From the NCBI GenBank assembly GCA_021414105.1, contig JAIOPB010000007.1, positions 1-56,749 on the forward strand: DNA of 56,749 bases. The letters run 5' to 3'. Origin of the DNA: Nitrosarchaeum sp. Its GTDB lineage: Archaea > Thermoproteota > Nitrososphaeria > Nitrososphaerales > Nitrosopumilaceae. The first letter of the stretch is position 1. Each line of letters begins with the position of its first letter. Of this stretch, positions 43,664-52,048 are shown piece after piece. The position numbers and the translations under genes are program-made. The notes under the pieces were generated by a model. The model saw nothing but the letters and a program-made list of their open reading frames with translations. It made no database searches and was not told the DNA's origin.

Positions 43664-44248
43664 ATGCAGTCTTTTAAAAAAGTCAAAACTATAATCACTC
43701 CATTAGATAAGGTAAATGTCGATACGGATCAAATTGTACCAAAACAATTCCTAAAACTAGTTCAAAAATCAGGATTTGGAAAATTTCTTTTTTATAATTG
43801 GAGATACGATGATCAGGAACACCTAAAATCTGATTTTATCTTAAATGACACTAAATACAAAAATTCTAAAATTCTTGTTGTGGGAGATAATTTTGGGTGT
43901 GGTTCTAGCCGAGAACATGCAGTTTGGGCATTGCAAGATTATGGGTTCTCAGTAATTATAGCTCCTTCATTTGCAGATATTTTTTATAGTAATTGTTTCA
44001 AAAATGGACTTTTACCAATTATTTTGGATGATAAAACAGTAGAAAAAATACATCAAGAAACAGGAGAGATTGAAATAGATTTGGAAAATCAAATAATTAA
44101 AACAAGTTCTGGGGAAATTTCTTTTGCTATTGATCTGCACAAGAAAAAAATTCTTTTAGAAGGGTTAGATGATATCGCACAAACTTTACTATATGAGAAA
44201 AAAATTTCTGAATTTGAAAAACAGTCTAAAATCCCATCTGTTTTATGA
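43664..44248 (+). CDS. leuD: 3-Isopropylmalate dehydratase, small subunit (bacterial type)
   Basis: 194-residue Leu[41 protein letters not shown] and DIFYSNCFKNGLLPI match bacterial LeuD, not the shorter archaeal form at 41754. One base after leuC. Overlaps the following - strand gene by 23 bases tail-to-tail. Confidence 0.93.
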   Translation: MQSFKKVKTIITPLDKVNVDTDQIVPKQFLKLVQKSGFGKFLFYNWRYDDQEHLKSDFILNDTKYKNSKILVVGDNFGCGSSREHAVWALQDYGFSVIIAPSFADIFYSNCFKNGLLPIILDDKTVEKIHQETGEIEIDLENQIIKTSSGEISFAIDLHKKKILLEGLDDIAQTLLYEKKISEFEKQSKIPSVL

Positions 44249-44954
44249 TTTTTTTAACTACAATCTCATTTCTTTCTAAAACCATTGGTGATTCTGCATC
44301 TATCCATTCTTTATCTCCAATGTCATAGGCGCTAATTTTACCTTCTTTTGATAATTGCTGTAAAATATCAAATGAGAGATTGATCTCTTTTTGTTTTGTT
44401 TTTGCTTTAATTTTTTTAATTATTTCTTTTCCTAAAATGTAAATTCCTAGACATTCTGATAATTGTAATTTCATAGTTGGTTTTTCTTTGAATTCCCTGA
44501 TTATTCCATTTTCTACTACTGCAAATCCTGTTTCTTCTTTTCTTTTTGTTCTAGTTGCAATACATGCGGTGCTGTTTTTTTCTTTGAAGACTTTTCTCAT
44601 CTTTACTAGATCTATGGCACATAGATTATCTACAAACCATAACACAAATTCTGAATCTCCCTTTAGTTTATCTTCAATGTGTAAAAGATCTCCGCCTGTT
44701 CCACTTTGTGTATCTTGTACAAACGTAATCTTTTTTTTATTTTTTGGATTGCTGTAATAATTTTTAATTTGACCTCCTAATCCAGTATAATCTGAAATTA
44801 TGATTATTTCTTTGATGAAATCAAATGAATACAAATATTTTACAATATAATCAATTAACGGCTTGTCATTTATTGGCGTCATTGCTTTTGGGAAATATTC
44901 TGTATATGGCTTACCTCTAGTTCCTTTGCCACCAGCTAAAATTATAGCCTTCAC
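44226..44954 (-). CDS. Sugar-phosphate nucleotidyltransferase
   Basis: 242-residue NTP-transferase: nucleotide-binding LAGGKGTRGKPYTEYFPKAM with the catalytic Arg/Lys, INDKPLIDYIVKYL, and WFVDNL with the metal Asp replacing the more common GDN. No acyltransferase repeats follow. Sugar unknown (glucose-1-P or mannose-1-P types possible). It lies 3 bases after S9 on the same strand, so it follows the ribosomal genes in their operon. Confidence 0.88.
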   Translation of the reverse strand: MKAIILAGGKGTRGKPYTEYFPKAMTPINDKPLIDYIVKYLYSFDFIKEIIIISDYTGLGGQIKNYYSNPKNKKKITFVQDTQSGTGGDLLHIEDKLKGDSEFVLWFVDNLCAIDLVKMRKVFKEKNSTACIATRTKRKEETGFAVVENGIIREFKEKPTMKLQLSECLGIYILGKEIIKKIKAKTKQKEINLSFDILQQLSKEGKISAYDIGDKEWIDAESPMVLERNEIVVKKIIKQMGF

Positions 44955-44957
44955 AGT

Positions 44958-45416
44958 CTAACGGTATGATTTTTGTTTTCTTCTTCTTGCACCAGGTCCG
45001 CCAAATTTCTTTGGTTCTTTTCTTCTGGCATCCCCGCTAATCAGATACTTGTCAAAATCTGTAATTCTTTGTCTTAGGTCTTCTCTAGTTGATTTTGGAA
45101 ATGGGTGATCTTTAGGATCTTTTTTAGATTTAGTCCAACCTATGAGTGCTCTTGAAATACCAGTGGCTGCTGCACTGGCTTGTCCCATAAATCCTCCTCC
45201 TCTTACTCTGACAGAAATATCTACCTTGTCTCTTAAATCTCCTGTAATTTCTAATGGTGCTAACATTACCTCACGAGCAGTTTCTTGCGGAATCATCTCA
45301 ATAGGTATGTTGTTTATTCTGATTTTTCCTTGTCCTTTTGTAATGTATACATGTGCACTGGATGTTTTTCTAGTTGCAAAATAAATTTCTGTTTTTGGTG
45401 TTGTCATTCTACCCAC
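44958..45416 (-). CDS. rps9: Ribosomal protein S9
   Basis: 152-residue small-subunit protein with ATRKTSSAHVYITKGQG, RVRGGGFMGQASAAATGISR and the basic tail ending RRRKQKSYR that reaches the P site. Overlaps L13 by 13 bases. The usual next genes rpoN and rpoK are absent; a nucleotidyltransferase follows instead. Confidence 0.96.
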   Translation of the reverse strand: MGRMTTPKTEIYFATRKTSSAHVYITKGQGKIRINNIPIEMIPQETAREVMLAPLEITGDLRDKVDISVRVRGGGFMGQASAAATGISRALIGWTKSKKDPKDHPFPKSTREDLRQRITDFDKYLISGDARRKEPKKFGGPGARRRKQKSYR

Positions 45417-45865
45417 CCTATTATTTTTGCAATGTCGCCAACTGTTGTATAGTTTGCTGCAGTTTTTCTAATTTTAGCTTCTTTGAATTGAATTTTTTCA
45501 AATGAACTTAGTTCTTTAGGTGAGCCAATGTATGTTCTTAGTCTTTTGTGAGCTAATAATCCTGAAGGTTTCTTTCTTGGTAGCATTCCACGGATCATTT
45601 TCTTCATTATAGTATCTGGTCTTCTTGGATGTATTGGACCGTGTCTTGGATGAATGACACTGCTAACTTCTAAAAATCCTCTATATTCACTAATTATGTT
45701 TGTTCTTGTTCCACTGATCATGATTTTTTCACAATTTACAACTGATACTCTGTTTCCATTTAACAATAATTTAGCAACATTTGATGATAGTCTTCCCGCT
45801 ATGTGGTCTGTAGCATCTACTACAATTGGTTTGTCTATTGATATGACATTTTCTTGACTAGCCAA
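45404..45865 (-). CDS. rpl13: Ribosomal protein L13
   Basis: 153 residues; N-terminal VVDATDHIAGRLSSNVAKLL, central RHGPIHPRRPDTI and KMIRGMLPRKKPSG are the L13 core. Overlaps L18e by 8 bases and S9 by 13, in the conserved archaeal order L18e-L13-S9. Confidence 0.96.
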   Translation of the reverse strand: MASQENVISIDKPIVVDATDHIAGRLSSNVAKLLLNGNRVSVVNCEKIMISGTRTNIISEYRGFLEVSSVIHPRHGPIHPRRPDTIMKKMIRGMLPRKKPSGLLAHKRLRTYIGSPKELSSFEKIQFKEAKIRKTAANYTTVGDIAKIIGWVE

Positions 45866-46205
45866 GTAATACTACTCCTTTTCCAGTTGGGTGTTTTGTT
45901 ATTAAATCTGAAAAACTAACTACTTTTCCTCCTTTTTCTAAAATCTTTGTAGCTGCAGAATTTGAAATTGAAAATGAGCAAAGTGTAATTTTATGATCAA
46001 TATCGCCAGTTCCTAATACTTTTCCTGGAAAAACTACCGTATCTGCATCCTTTGTTAGTTGACCTATTCTGTTCAAATTAATATGTCGTCTTGCAATAGA
46101 TGGTTTTAATGCATATTCTGCTAATCTTGCCCAAATTGGGGCATCATTTTTAGTAGATGCCTTTTTTAGATCTTTTGCCATGCGTATGACGACTTGATTA
46201 GTCAT
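45858..46205 (-). CDS. rpl18e: Ribosomal protein L18e
   Basis: 115 residues of the L15-like L18e fold: WARLAEYALKPSIARRHIN, VVFPGKVLGTGDIDHKI and VSFSDLITKHPTGKGVVLL. This is not the bacterial-type L18 missing at 14629. An ATTATATTTG TATA-like element lies about 35 bp before its ATG, so it may be transcribed apart from rpoD. Confidence 0.95.
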   Translation of the reverse strand: MTNQVVIRMAKDLKKASTKNDAPIWARLAEYALKPSIARRHINLNRIGQLTKDADTVVFPGKVLGTGDIDHKITLCSFSISNSAATKILEKGGKVVSFSDLITKHPTGKGVVLLG

Positions 46206-46250
46206 GTGAATAAACCGACTTAAAACCCAAATATAATGTGTATGCTTAGT

Positions 46251-46889
46251 TTATTCTTTTAACTGGCCAATTATTTCTTTAAACTCGGATAATCTATTAC
46301 TTAGCTCATCTACTCCTGCAAGAATTATTTGTTCTGGTTTTAATGCTCCTGTTGATTCTATTGTAAGTACTCTCTCGTCTTCTTTATTGGTTTCAGTTAA
46401 AACTGAAATGTTTGCTGAATTCCACTTTGCATGTTCTGTTCCGCGACCAAGTCTTGCATAACATTCTACTTTGATTCTTTGTCCTGCTGCAAGCTGAACA
46501 ATTGGAATTTTATCTGAGATTGGTTTTACTGCATCATCCTCAGATGTTAAGTCATTTGATAATATTGTTCTTGTGACGTCCGAATCTCCTGAATCTAGAA
46601 CTAACATAACTTTACAATTAGCACATCCTGTCTCACTTTGGCAATCACATTTTGATGGTTCATTGAATCTTGATAAATCCGTTTTAATTGGTATTAATCC
46701 TAGTCTATGTGCCAAACCTTCATCTGGCAATACGGATGAGTTTTCTATGATATCTACTGTATCTATAGCAAATACTGGGATACCATTCAGACAGATACGT
46801 CTAAGTGCATTTGCATATTGTAATGGAACCCCTTTCAGCTTTACTGACATTTTTTGATTATCCTTGTTAATTACCTCTAAAGAAGACAA
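46251..46889 (-). CDS. rpoD: DNA-directed RNA polymerase subunit D
   Basis: 212 residues; homologue of eukaryotic Rpb3 and bacterial alpha NTD. GVPLQYANALRRICLNGIPVFAIDTV and the RLGLIPIKTDL region are typical; a Cys cluster CDCQSETGCANC (near residues 78-89) corresponds to the metal/Fe-S insertion of many archaeal D subunits. Its 3' neighbour 45 bases on is L18e. The 193 bases upstream hold no gene I can support. Confidence 0.96.
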   Translation of the reverse strand: MSSLEVINKDNQKMSVKLKGVPLQYANALRRICLNGIPVFAIDTVDIIENSSVLPDEGLAHRLGLIPIKTDLSRFNEPSKCDCQSETGCANCKVMLVLDSGDSDVTRTILSNDLTSEDDAVKPISDKIPIVQLAAGQRIKVECYARLGRGTEHAKWNSANISVLTETNKEDERVLTIESTGALKPEQIILAGVDELSNRLSEFKEIIGQLKE

Positions 46890-47082
46890 ATCTTAGAAGA
46901 AAATTTTCAAAGTCCACATAAAAATCTAGCTAGTTTTATGTATGGATATCAAAGTTTTAGCATTACATAATCAAGCTCATTTTAGGCATAATTTGCAATA
47001 TGCTAACTTTTTTTAATTTTTTACACTATGTTTTCCTAAAATCAAATAAAACTCTAATAATCATAAATGCATAGAACAATCA

Positions 47083-47445
47083 TTGGATTATGAAAAATTC
47101 TGTTCACAAATTTTAGAATCTGATCCTAAAATTCGATTTGCTACCGTTTATGATCAATGGGCTGTTCGCGTTGGAGGTGGTATGCGTAAAGGATTGACTA
47201 GTCTGCTTTCAGAGCACAAGGAAAATGAATTAGTCACTCTTTCCATTATTGATTGGAAAGCACGTAAAGAAATGTCAAAGTGGCTTGGCAAAACAAAATA
47301 CACCTTGGCTGAATATGACTTGGTTAAGCGCTTTTCTCTTTATCTTGGTGATGACCATTTACTTCTTATAAGCACCGCAAAAGATGTCGACACAGATGTA
47401 CTAGTGGATAAAATTATCAAACTCTATTACAAAAATCAAGACTAA
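47083..47445 (+). CDS. Hypothetical protein, roadblock-like pattern
   Basis: 120 residues, TTG start. Sequence IRFATVYDQWAVRVGGGMRKG followed by helices and KRFSLYLGDDHLLLIST has the alpha/beta rhythm of roadblock/LC7-like or GAF-like small domains, with no catalytic residues. Placed 49 bases before SBDS. Unassigned. Confidence 0.6.
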   Translation: MDYEKFCSQILESDPKIRFATVYDQWAVRVGGGMRKGLTSLLSEHKENELVTLSIIDWKARKEMSKWLGKTKYTLAEYDLVKRFSLYLGDDHLLLISTAKDVDTDVLVDKIIKLYYKNQD

Positions 47446-47494
47446 TTTTTTTTGAGTATAATTAAATACCAAATTATCATACAATATTTCAGAA

Positions 47495-48181
47495 ATGGCC
47501 GATGTAACCGTGGTTAGATATTCATATGAAGGCGAAAAATTTGAAATTTTGGTAAAGCCTGACCCAGCACTAGATTTCAAACTGGGAAAGAAAAAAGACA
47601 TTTCGGCAATTTTGATTTCTGATGAGATATACACTGATTCTGGTAAAGGCACTAAACCATCAACAGAAAAACTACTCAAGGCTTTCAAAACTGAAGATGT
47701 TAATGAGATTGCTGAGATAATGCTTAGAAAAGGTGAATTGAATCTTACTACTGATCAAAGACGTAAGATGCTTGATGAAAAGAGAAAACAAATTGTTTCA
47801 TTTATTGCCAAGACTTACGTTGATCCTAGAACACACTTACCTCATCCTCCACTGAGAATTGAACAAGCATTAAAGGATGGAAAAATCACAATAGAACCAC
47901 ACAAAAATGTAGACGAGCAAGTAAAAGATATTGTAGAAAAATTACGTTCTATAATACCTTTGAAATCTGAAAACCTTGATCTTGAAATAACTATCCCTGC
48001 ACAATATGCATCTCAATCTTATGCTGTTTTGAAATCTGTAGGAATTCTAAAAAAGGAAGAATGGCAAAATAATGGTTCCTTAAAAGCAATACTTGAAATA
48101 CCCGCTGGAGCAAGGCCAAACGTGCTTGATAGACTAGGTTCTATAACAAAAGGTTCTGCTACAGTCGAGGTTATGAAGTAA
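47495..48181 (+). CDS. sdo1: Ribosome maturation protein SBDS (Sdo1)
   Basis: 228-residue archaeal SBDS with all three domains: N-terminal FYSH (about 1-90, VVRYSYEGEKFEILVKP), central helical (about 95-160; KTYVDPRTHLPHPPLRIEQA) and a C-terminal ferredoxin-like domain. It releases the anti-association factor from 60S/50S. Its stop overlaps the rrp4 start by 1 base; this SBDS-Rrp4-Rrp41-Rrp42 order is conserved in archaea. Confidence 0.95.
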   Translation: MADVTVVRYSYEGEKFEILVKPDPALDFKLGKKKDISAILISDEIYTDSGKGTKPSTEKLLKAFKTEDVNEIAEIMLRKGELNLTTDQRRKMLDEKRKQIVSFIAKTYVDPRTHLPHPPLRIEQALKDGKITIEPHKNVDEQVKDIVEKLRSIIPLKSENLDLEITIPAQYASQSYAVLKSVGILKKEEWQNNGSLKAILEIPAGARPNVLDRLGSITKGSATVEVMK

Positions 48182-48861
48182 TGGAGAACAAAAGAAAATA
48201 TGTTATACCTGGCGATGTAATCACAACTGGCCCTTACAGACCTGAACAAAATGTAATCCTTGATGGCAACAAAATCATTTCTACTGCTATAGGAATTTCA
48301 GAAATTTACGATGATTCCATTAAAGTAATACCACTAACTGGAAAATACATTCCAAAAATTGATGACCTTGTAATTGGTAAAGTTGTCTCTCATACATCAT
48401 TATCTTGGGAATTAGATATCAATTCATGTTATGTGGGATTTCTACCTGCTCAAGATGTTTTTGGAAGAGATTTTTCTGCACATGCAGATGAACTCTCATC
48501 AAAACTAAAATCTGGTGATCTTGTTGCAGCTAGAATTGCTAATTTTGATAGAACTAGAGATCCCCTTGTTACAATAGCTGATAGAGATCTTGGTAAGATT
48601 GATTCTGGACATCTAGTCAAGATTTCACCTAGCAAAGTTCCACGCCTGATTGGAAAGAGAGGAACCATGATTCAAACAATTGAAATGGCTACTGGTGCTG
48701 CTATTACAATTGGTCAAAATGGTTGGGTCGTAGTCTCATGTGAAACTCCCGAGGGATTATTAAAGGCTAAAAAGGCAATACAAATGGTAGACGAAAAGGC
48801 ACATGTTGCTAATTTAACTGACCAAGTGAAAGAAATGTTAGAATCAAAAGGTGAATCATAA
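48181..48861 (+). CDS. rrp4: Exosome subunit Rrp4
   Basis: 226-residue RNA-binding cap protein of the exosome: N-terminal domain, S1 domain (about 60-140; VIGKVVSHTSLSWELDIN, NFDRTRDPLVTI) and KH domain (about 145-205; VPRLIGKRGTMIQTI) . Overlaps both neighbours by one base. Together with Rrp41/Rrp42 it feeds RNA into the exosome core. Confidence 0.96.
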   Translation: MENKRKYVIPGDVITTGPYRPEQNVILDGNKIISTAIGISEIYDDSIKVIPLTGKYIPKIDDLVIGKVVSHTSLSWELDINSCYVGFLPAQDVFGRDFSAHADELSSKLKSGDLVAARIANFDRTRDPLVTIADRDLGKIDSGHLVKISPSKVPRLIGKRGTMIQTIEMATGAAITIGQNGWVVVSCETPEGLLKAKKAIQMVDEKAHVANLTDQVKEMLESKGES

Positions 48862-49595
48862 TGGGCGGAAGAGATACAACCCTAGTGTTACTAGATGAAA
48901 ATGGAATTCGCTGTGATGGTAGAAAAGTTGATGAACCAAGGCGAATTATGATTAAAGCTGGAGGATTAAAAAATGCTGATGGCTCTGCATACATTGAATT
49001 TGGCGATAACAAAATTCTAGTTGGAGTATTTGGTCCACGAGATGTCCATCCAAAACACATGTCAAATACAGATACTGGTATTTTACGAGTTAGATATCAT
49101 ATGGAACCATTTTCTGTAACTGAGAGAAAAAATCCTGCGCCATCTAGAAGAGAAATTGAAATTTCCAAAGTTATCAAAGAGGCATTAGAGCCAGCAGTAA
49201 TGTTAGACAAATTTCCAAGAACCGCAGTTGATGTTTTTATCGAAGTTCTTCAAGCCGATGGTGGCACTAGATGTGCTGCATTATCTGCTGCATCTGTAGC
49301 TTTGGCAGATGCTGGAATTCCTATGAGAGATATGGTAGCAGCATGCGCTGCAGGTAAAGCCGCAGATACAATTATCCTTGATGTTAATAATGAAGAAGAC
49401 CAGGCAGGACAAGCAGATATGCCTATTGGCTACATGCCAAGTCTTGAAAAAATCACACTACTCCAATTAGACGGTGTACTAACCCCTGCAGAATACAAGA
49501 AATGTGTGGAGACAGGAATTCATGGTTGTAAAATTGTTTATGAATTACAAAAGAAAGCACTAACCGAAAAATATTTTGGAAACGGAGAAAAGTAA
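48861..49595 (+). CDS. rrp41: Exosome catalytic subunit Rrp41
   Basis: 244-residue RNase PH-fold subunit: DGRKVDEPRRI, GPRDVHPKH, RRSRREIE-like region PSRREIEISK, and the catalytic Asp region VNNEEDQAGQADMPIG. Phosphorolytic 3'-5' RNA degradation and polyadenylation. One base from Rrp42, co-translated. Confidence 0.97.
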   Translation: MGGRDTTLVLLDENGIRCDGRKVDEPRRIMIKAGGLKNADGSAYIEFGDNKILVGVFGPRDVHPKHMSNTDTGILRVRYHMEPFSVTERKNPAPSRREIEISKVIKEALEPAVMLDKFPRTAVDVFIEVLQADGGTRCAALSAASVALADAGIPMRDMVAACAAGKAADTIILDVNNEEDQAGQADMPIGYMPSLEKITLLQLDGVLTPAEYKKCVETGIHGCKIVYELQKKALTEKYFGNGEK

Positions 49596-50414
49596 ATGAC
49601 ATCTACTTCTGTAATTGATGAGCTAAAAAAATCTCAAATTCTTGAATTATTAGAACAAGGAAAAAGAATTGATGGACGAGCACTAGACGAACCACGAAAA
49701 TTAATGATTGAAATAAACGCAATTCCAAAAGCAAATGGTTCTGCACGAGTTAGATTAGGTGACAGTGAAGTAGTTTGCGGCGTTAAAATTCAACCAGATA
49801 GACCTTTTCCAGATATGGGTGACAAAGGTATCTTCATTTGTACTGCTGAGCTTTTACCGCTTTCTCATCCAAGTGTTGAAACTGGACCTCCTGGGCCTGA
49901 TGTTATTGAATTGGCAAGAGTAGTTGATAGAGGCATAAGAGAAAGTCACATGATTGATTTGTCTCAACTAGTAATTGCAAAAAATAAATCCGTCGTTGGA
50001 GTTTTCGCTGATAATGTTGTAGTTGATTATGATGGAAATTTGTTTGATGCATGTGCTTATGCTGCAACAGCTGCAATTCTCTCTTCAAAAACACCAAAAT
50101 GGGAAATGAAAGATGATGTACCAACTTTAGTTGAAGGTGGAGAATCATCTGTGCCAGTCACTACTATTCCAGTTTCTGTCACTATGGGCAAAATTGGAAA
50201 TTACATAATTGTTGATCCAAATGGTGATGAATGGGATAGCATGGATGCAAGAATTACAATTACTACTGATTCTAATGGAAACATTTGTGCTTTGCAAAAA
50301 GGAGGAACAGGTGGATTTACCTTTGATGAGGTAATCAAATGCGGTGAAATATCTGTTAAAGTAGGCTCAAAAATAAGAGAAAAGTTAAAACAAGTAAAGG
50401 AAGGAGGACAGTAA
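49596..50414 (+). CDS. rrp42: Exosome non-catalytic subunit Rrp42
   Basis: 272-residue RNase PH-like partner of Rrp41: GKRIDGRALDEPRKLMIEIN, RLGDSEVVCGVKIQ, and VETGPPGPDVIELARVVDRG are typical of archaeal Rrp42, which lacks the catalytic Asp set. Ends 1 base before L37Ae. Confidence 0.96.
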   Translation: MTSTSVIDELKKSQILELLEQGKRIDGRALDEPRKLMIEINAIPKANGSARVRLGDSEVVCGVKIQPDRPFPDMGDKGIFICTAELLPLSHPSVETGPPGPDVIELARVVDRGIRESHMIDLSQLVIAKNKSVVGVFADNVVVDYDGNLFDACAYAATAAILSSKTPKWEMKDDVPTLVEGGESSVPVTTIPVSVTMGKIGNYIIVDPNGDEWDSMDARITITTDSNGNICALQKGGTGGFTFDEVIKCGEISVKVGSKIREKLKQVKEGGQ

Positions 50415-50415
50415 A

Positions 50416-50625
50416 TTGGTAAAGCAAAAATCACTAAAAGGATTAGGTGCAAGATATGGTATCAAAATTAGAAAACAGTATGCCAAAATTCACTTTCAAC
50501 TAAAAGAAAAGAGAACTTGCCCTGAATGTGGTTCTCAACAGTTTAATCGAGATGCAGTTGGTATTTGGTCTTGTAAGAAATGTAGTTTCAAAGTTGCTGG
50601 AACAGCATATGATGTCCAGCTTTAA
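50416..50625 (+). CDS. rpl37ae: Ribosomal protein L37Ae
   Basis: 69-residue zinc-ribbon ribosomal protein, TTG start: KSLKGLGARYGIKIRKQ and the Cys4 finger CPECGSQ...CKKC with GIWSC. It belongs to the archaeal exosome superoperon. Its end overlaps the pcc1 start. Confidence 0.95.
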   Translation: MVKQKSLKGLGARYGIKIRKQYAKIHFQLKEKRTCPECGSQQFNRDAVGIWSCKKCSFKVAGTAYDVQL

Positions 50626-50854
50626 TGCAAAAATCACTATTGATGCAAAAGAGAAAACAAAAGCGATCTTTGATTCTATAAACACTGATAATGAATTTTA
50701 TCCAGAAAATCCAACAAAAACCCACATGGCATTAAATGAAAAAATCACTATTTCAATAGAATCTAATCATATGCCACACTTACGAGCAAATCTTAATTCA
50801 ACTTTGAGATTGATTCAGGCAAGTTACGATTCAATTGAATCGGTAAAGATATAA
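50612..50854 (+). CDS. pcc1: KEOPS complex subunit Pcc1
   Basis: About 80 residues from ATG 50612 (preceded by another ATG at 50609; the frame upstream to 50528 is in L37Ae and not part of the protein). Pattern KITIDAKEKTKAIFDSINTD and the C-terminal LRANLNSTLRLIQASYDSI match Pcc1, the dimerising subunit of KEOPS, the tRNA t6A synthesis complex. Position after L37Ae is conserved in archaea. Confidence 0.88.
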   Translation: MSSFNAKITIDAKEKTKAIFDSINTDNEFYPENPTKTHMALNEKITISIESNHMPHLRANLNSTLRLIQASYDSIESVKI

Positions 50855-50878
50855 TGAAATCACAGACATCGTATTAAC

Positions 50879-51283
50879 ATGTCAGCAGGACAAATGCCTC
50901 CTTGGCTTCAAGAACAGCTCATGAAAATGCAGCAATCTCAACAAAACCTTCAATCAATAATGACACAAAAACAACATCTTGAAATGGAAAACATCGAGAC
51001 TGAAAAAGCTCTTGAGGAATTAAAAAAAGCAGCAGATGATGATAATGTCTACAAACATGCTGGTTCAATTTTAATAAAATCTACTAAACAAGCACTAATT
51101 GATGAATTAGAAGAACGAAAAGAGATGGCAAAAACACGTGCAACTGTTCTTGAAAAACAAGAATCTAGAATTAAAGAATCTCTCAAAGAGCAAGAAGCAA
51201 AAATCACCGAAATGATGCGAGGTCCACCATCAGGAGGCACTCAAATGTCAAAACCACCACCTGATGATAATCCCAGAAAATAG
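50879..51283 (+). CDS. pfdB: Prefoldin beta subunit
   Basis: 134 residues with two long helices around a short turn: PPWLQEQLMKMQQSQQNLQS, the central DDNVYKHAGSILIKSTKQA hairpin region and a second coiled coil; a Gly/Pro-rich, low-complexity C-terminal tail (about 112-134) extends past the usual end. Partner of PfdA at 11962. Last gene of the superoperon. Confidence 0.93.
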   Translation: MSAGQMPPWLQEQLMKMQQSQQNLQSIMTQKQHLEMENIETEKALEELKKAADDDNVYKHAGSILIKSTKQALIDELEERKEMAKTRATVLEKQESRIKESLKEQEAKITEMMRGPPSGGTQMSKPPPDDNPRK

Positions 51284-51336
51284 CCTGACAACTGAGATTT
51301 CAAAAAGATATTAACAAATTAATAAAATTACATTTA

Positions 51337-52023
51337 GTGAAATTAGAAAATTTACGAATTATTGTAGATGAACGGGAACGTAAGAGTGGAATCCCTGATC
51401 TGCTAAAATCTGTCGGACTTAATATTGAAATGAAAACATTATCTGTTGGTGATTATATCGTTGCACCTGAAACTGTTGTAGAACGTAAAAGTATCCGTGA
51501 TTTGATGTCTTCTGTTTTTGATGGTAGACTTTTTGATCAATGCTCTAGACTAAAAGAACACTTTCAATTTCCAATAGTGCTTATGGAAGGAAATGTAGAT
51601 GAAATTGAAGAAATAACTGATAATCCAATGATCTTCTATGGTGCATTATCTACTGTTGTAATTGATTTTAAAATTCCAATAATTCCTACTCCTAGTGCAA
51701 TTCATACAGCAAAATTACTTGTTTCATTGTGTTCCAGAAACGAATCTGCAAAAGGTCCCTATTTGAAAAAAATAAAAAAATCAAATGATTTGGAAAAACA
51801 ACAACTGTCGTCTCTCTGTAGTTTGCCTGGCATTGGAGAGAAATTTGCTGTTAGAATGCTTGAGAAATTTGGAACTCCTTTGAAAGTTTTTACTGCTACA
51901 ACTTCTGAACTTGCAAAAGTTGAAGGACTAGGAGATGCCAGAGCTAAAAAAATAAAAAAAGTGCTTGAATCTCAAAGCAAATACATCAAAGCATCAAACC
52001 AAAAAACTTTGCATGATACATGA
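51337..52023 (+). CDS. XPF/ERCC4-type structure-specific nuclease
   Basis: 228 residues: nuclease domain with VDERERKSG and the catalytic ERK-x3-D box as VERKSIRD (near residues 49-56), then a helix-hairpin-helix tandem at the C-terminus (LPGIGEKFAVRMLEKFG and VEGLGDARAKKI). It lacks the Hef helicase part, matching the short thaumarchaeal/crenarchaeal XPF. Acts on branched or flapped DNA, often with PCNA. GTG start 51337. Confidence 0.92.
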   Translation: MKLENLRIIVDERERKSGIPDLLKSVGLNIEMKTLSVGDYIVAPETVVERKSIRDLMSSVFDGRLFDQCSRLKEHFQFPIVLMEGNVDEIEEITDNPMIFYGALSTVVIDFKIPIIPTPSAIHTAKLLVSLCSRNESAKGPYLKKIKKSNDLEKQQLSSLCSLPGIGEKFAVRMLEKFGTPLKVFTATTSELAKVEGLGDARAKKIKKVLESQSKYIKASNQKTLHDT

Positions 52024-52048
52024 TACTATTAAATAAATTAACAAATTT

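Noticed and set aside
40486-44248. The two dehydratase pairs as a recent tandem duplication
   Set aside because: Sizes (423/161 versus 471/194) and motifs differ clearly, so they are different subfamilies.
46942-47016. 24-codon frame in the gap before 47083
   Set aside because: No promoter at the right distance and no known similarity; it stays unannotated.
50528-50611. N-terminal extension of Pcc1
   Set aside because: These codons lie inside L37Ae and do not fit the Pcc1 family; the start at 50609/50612 matches.
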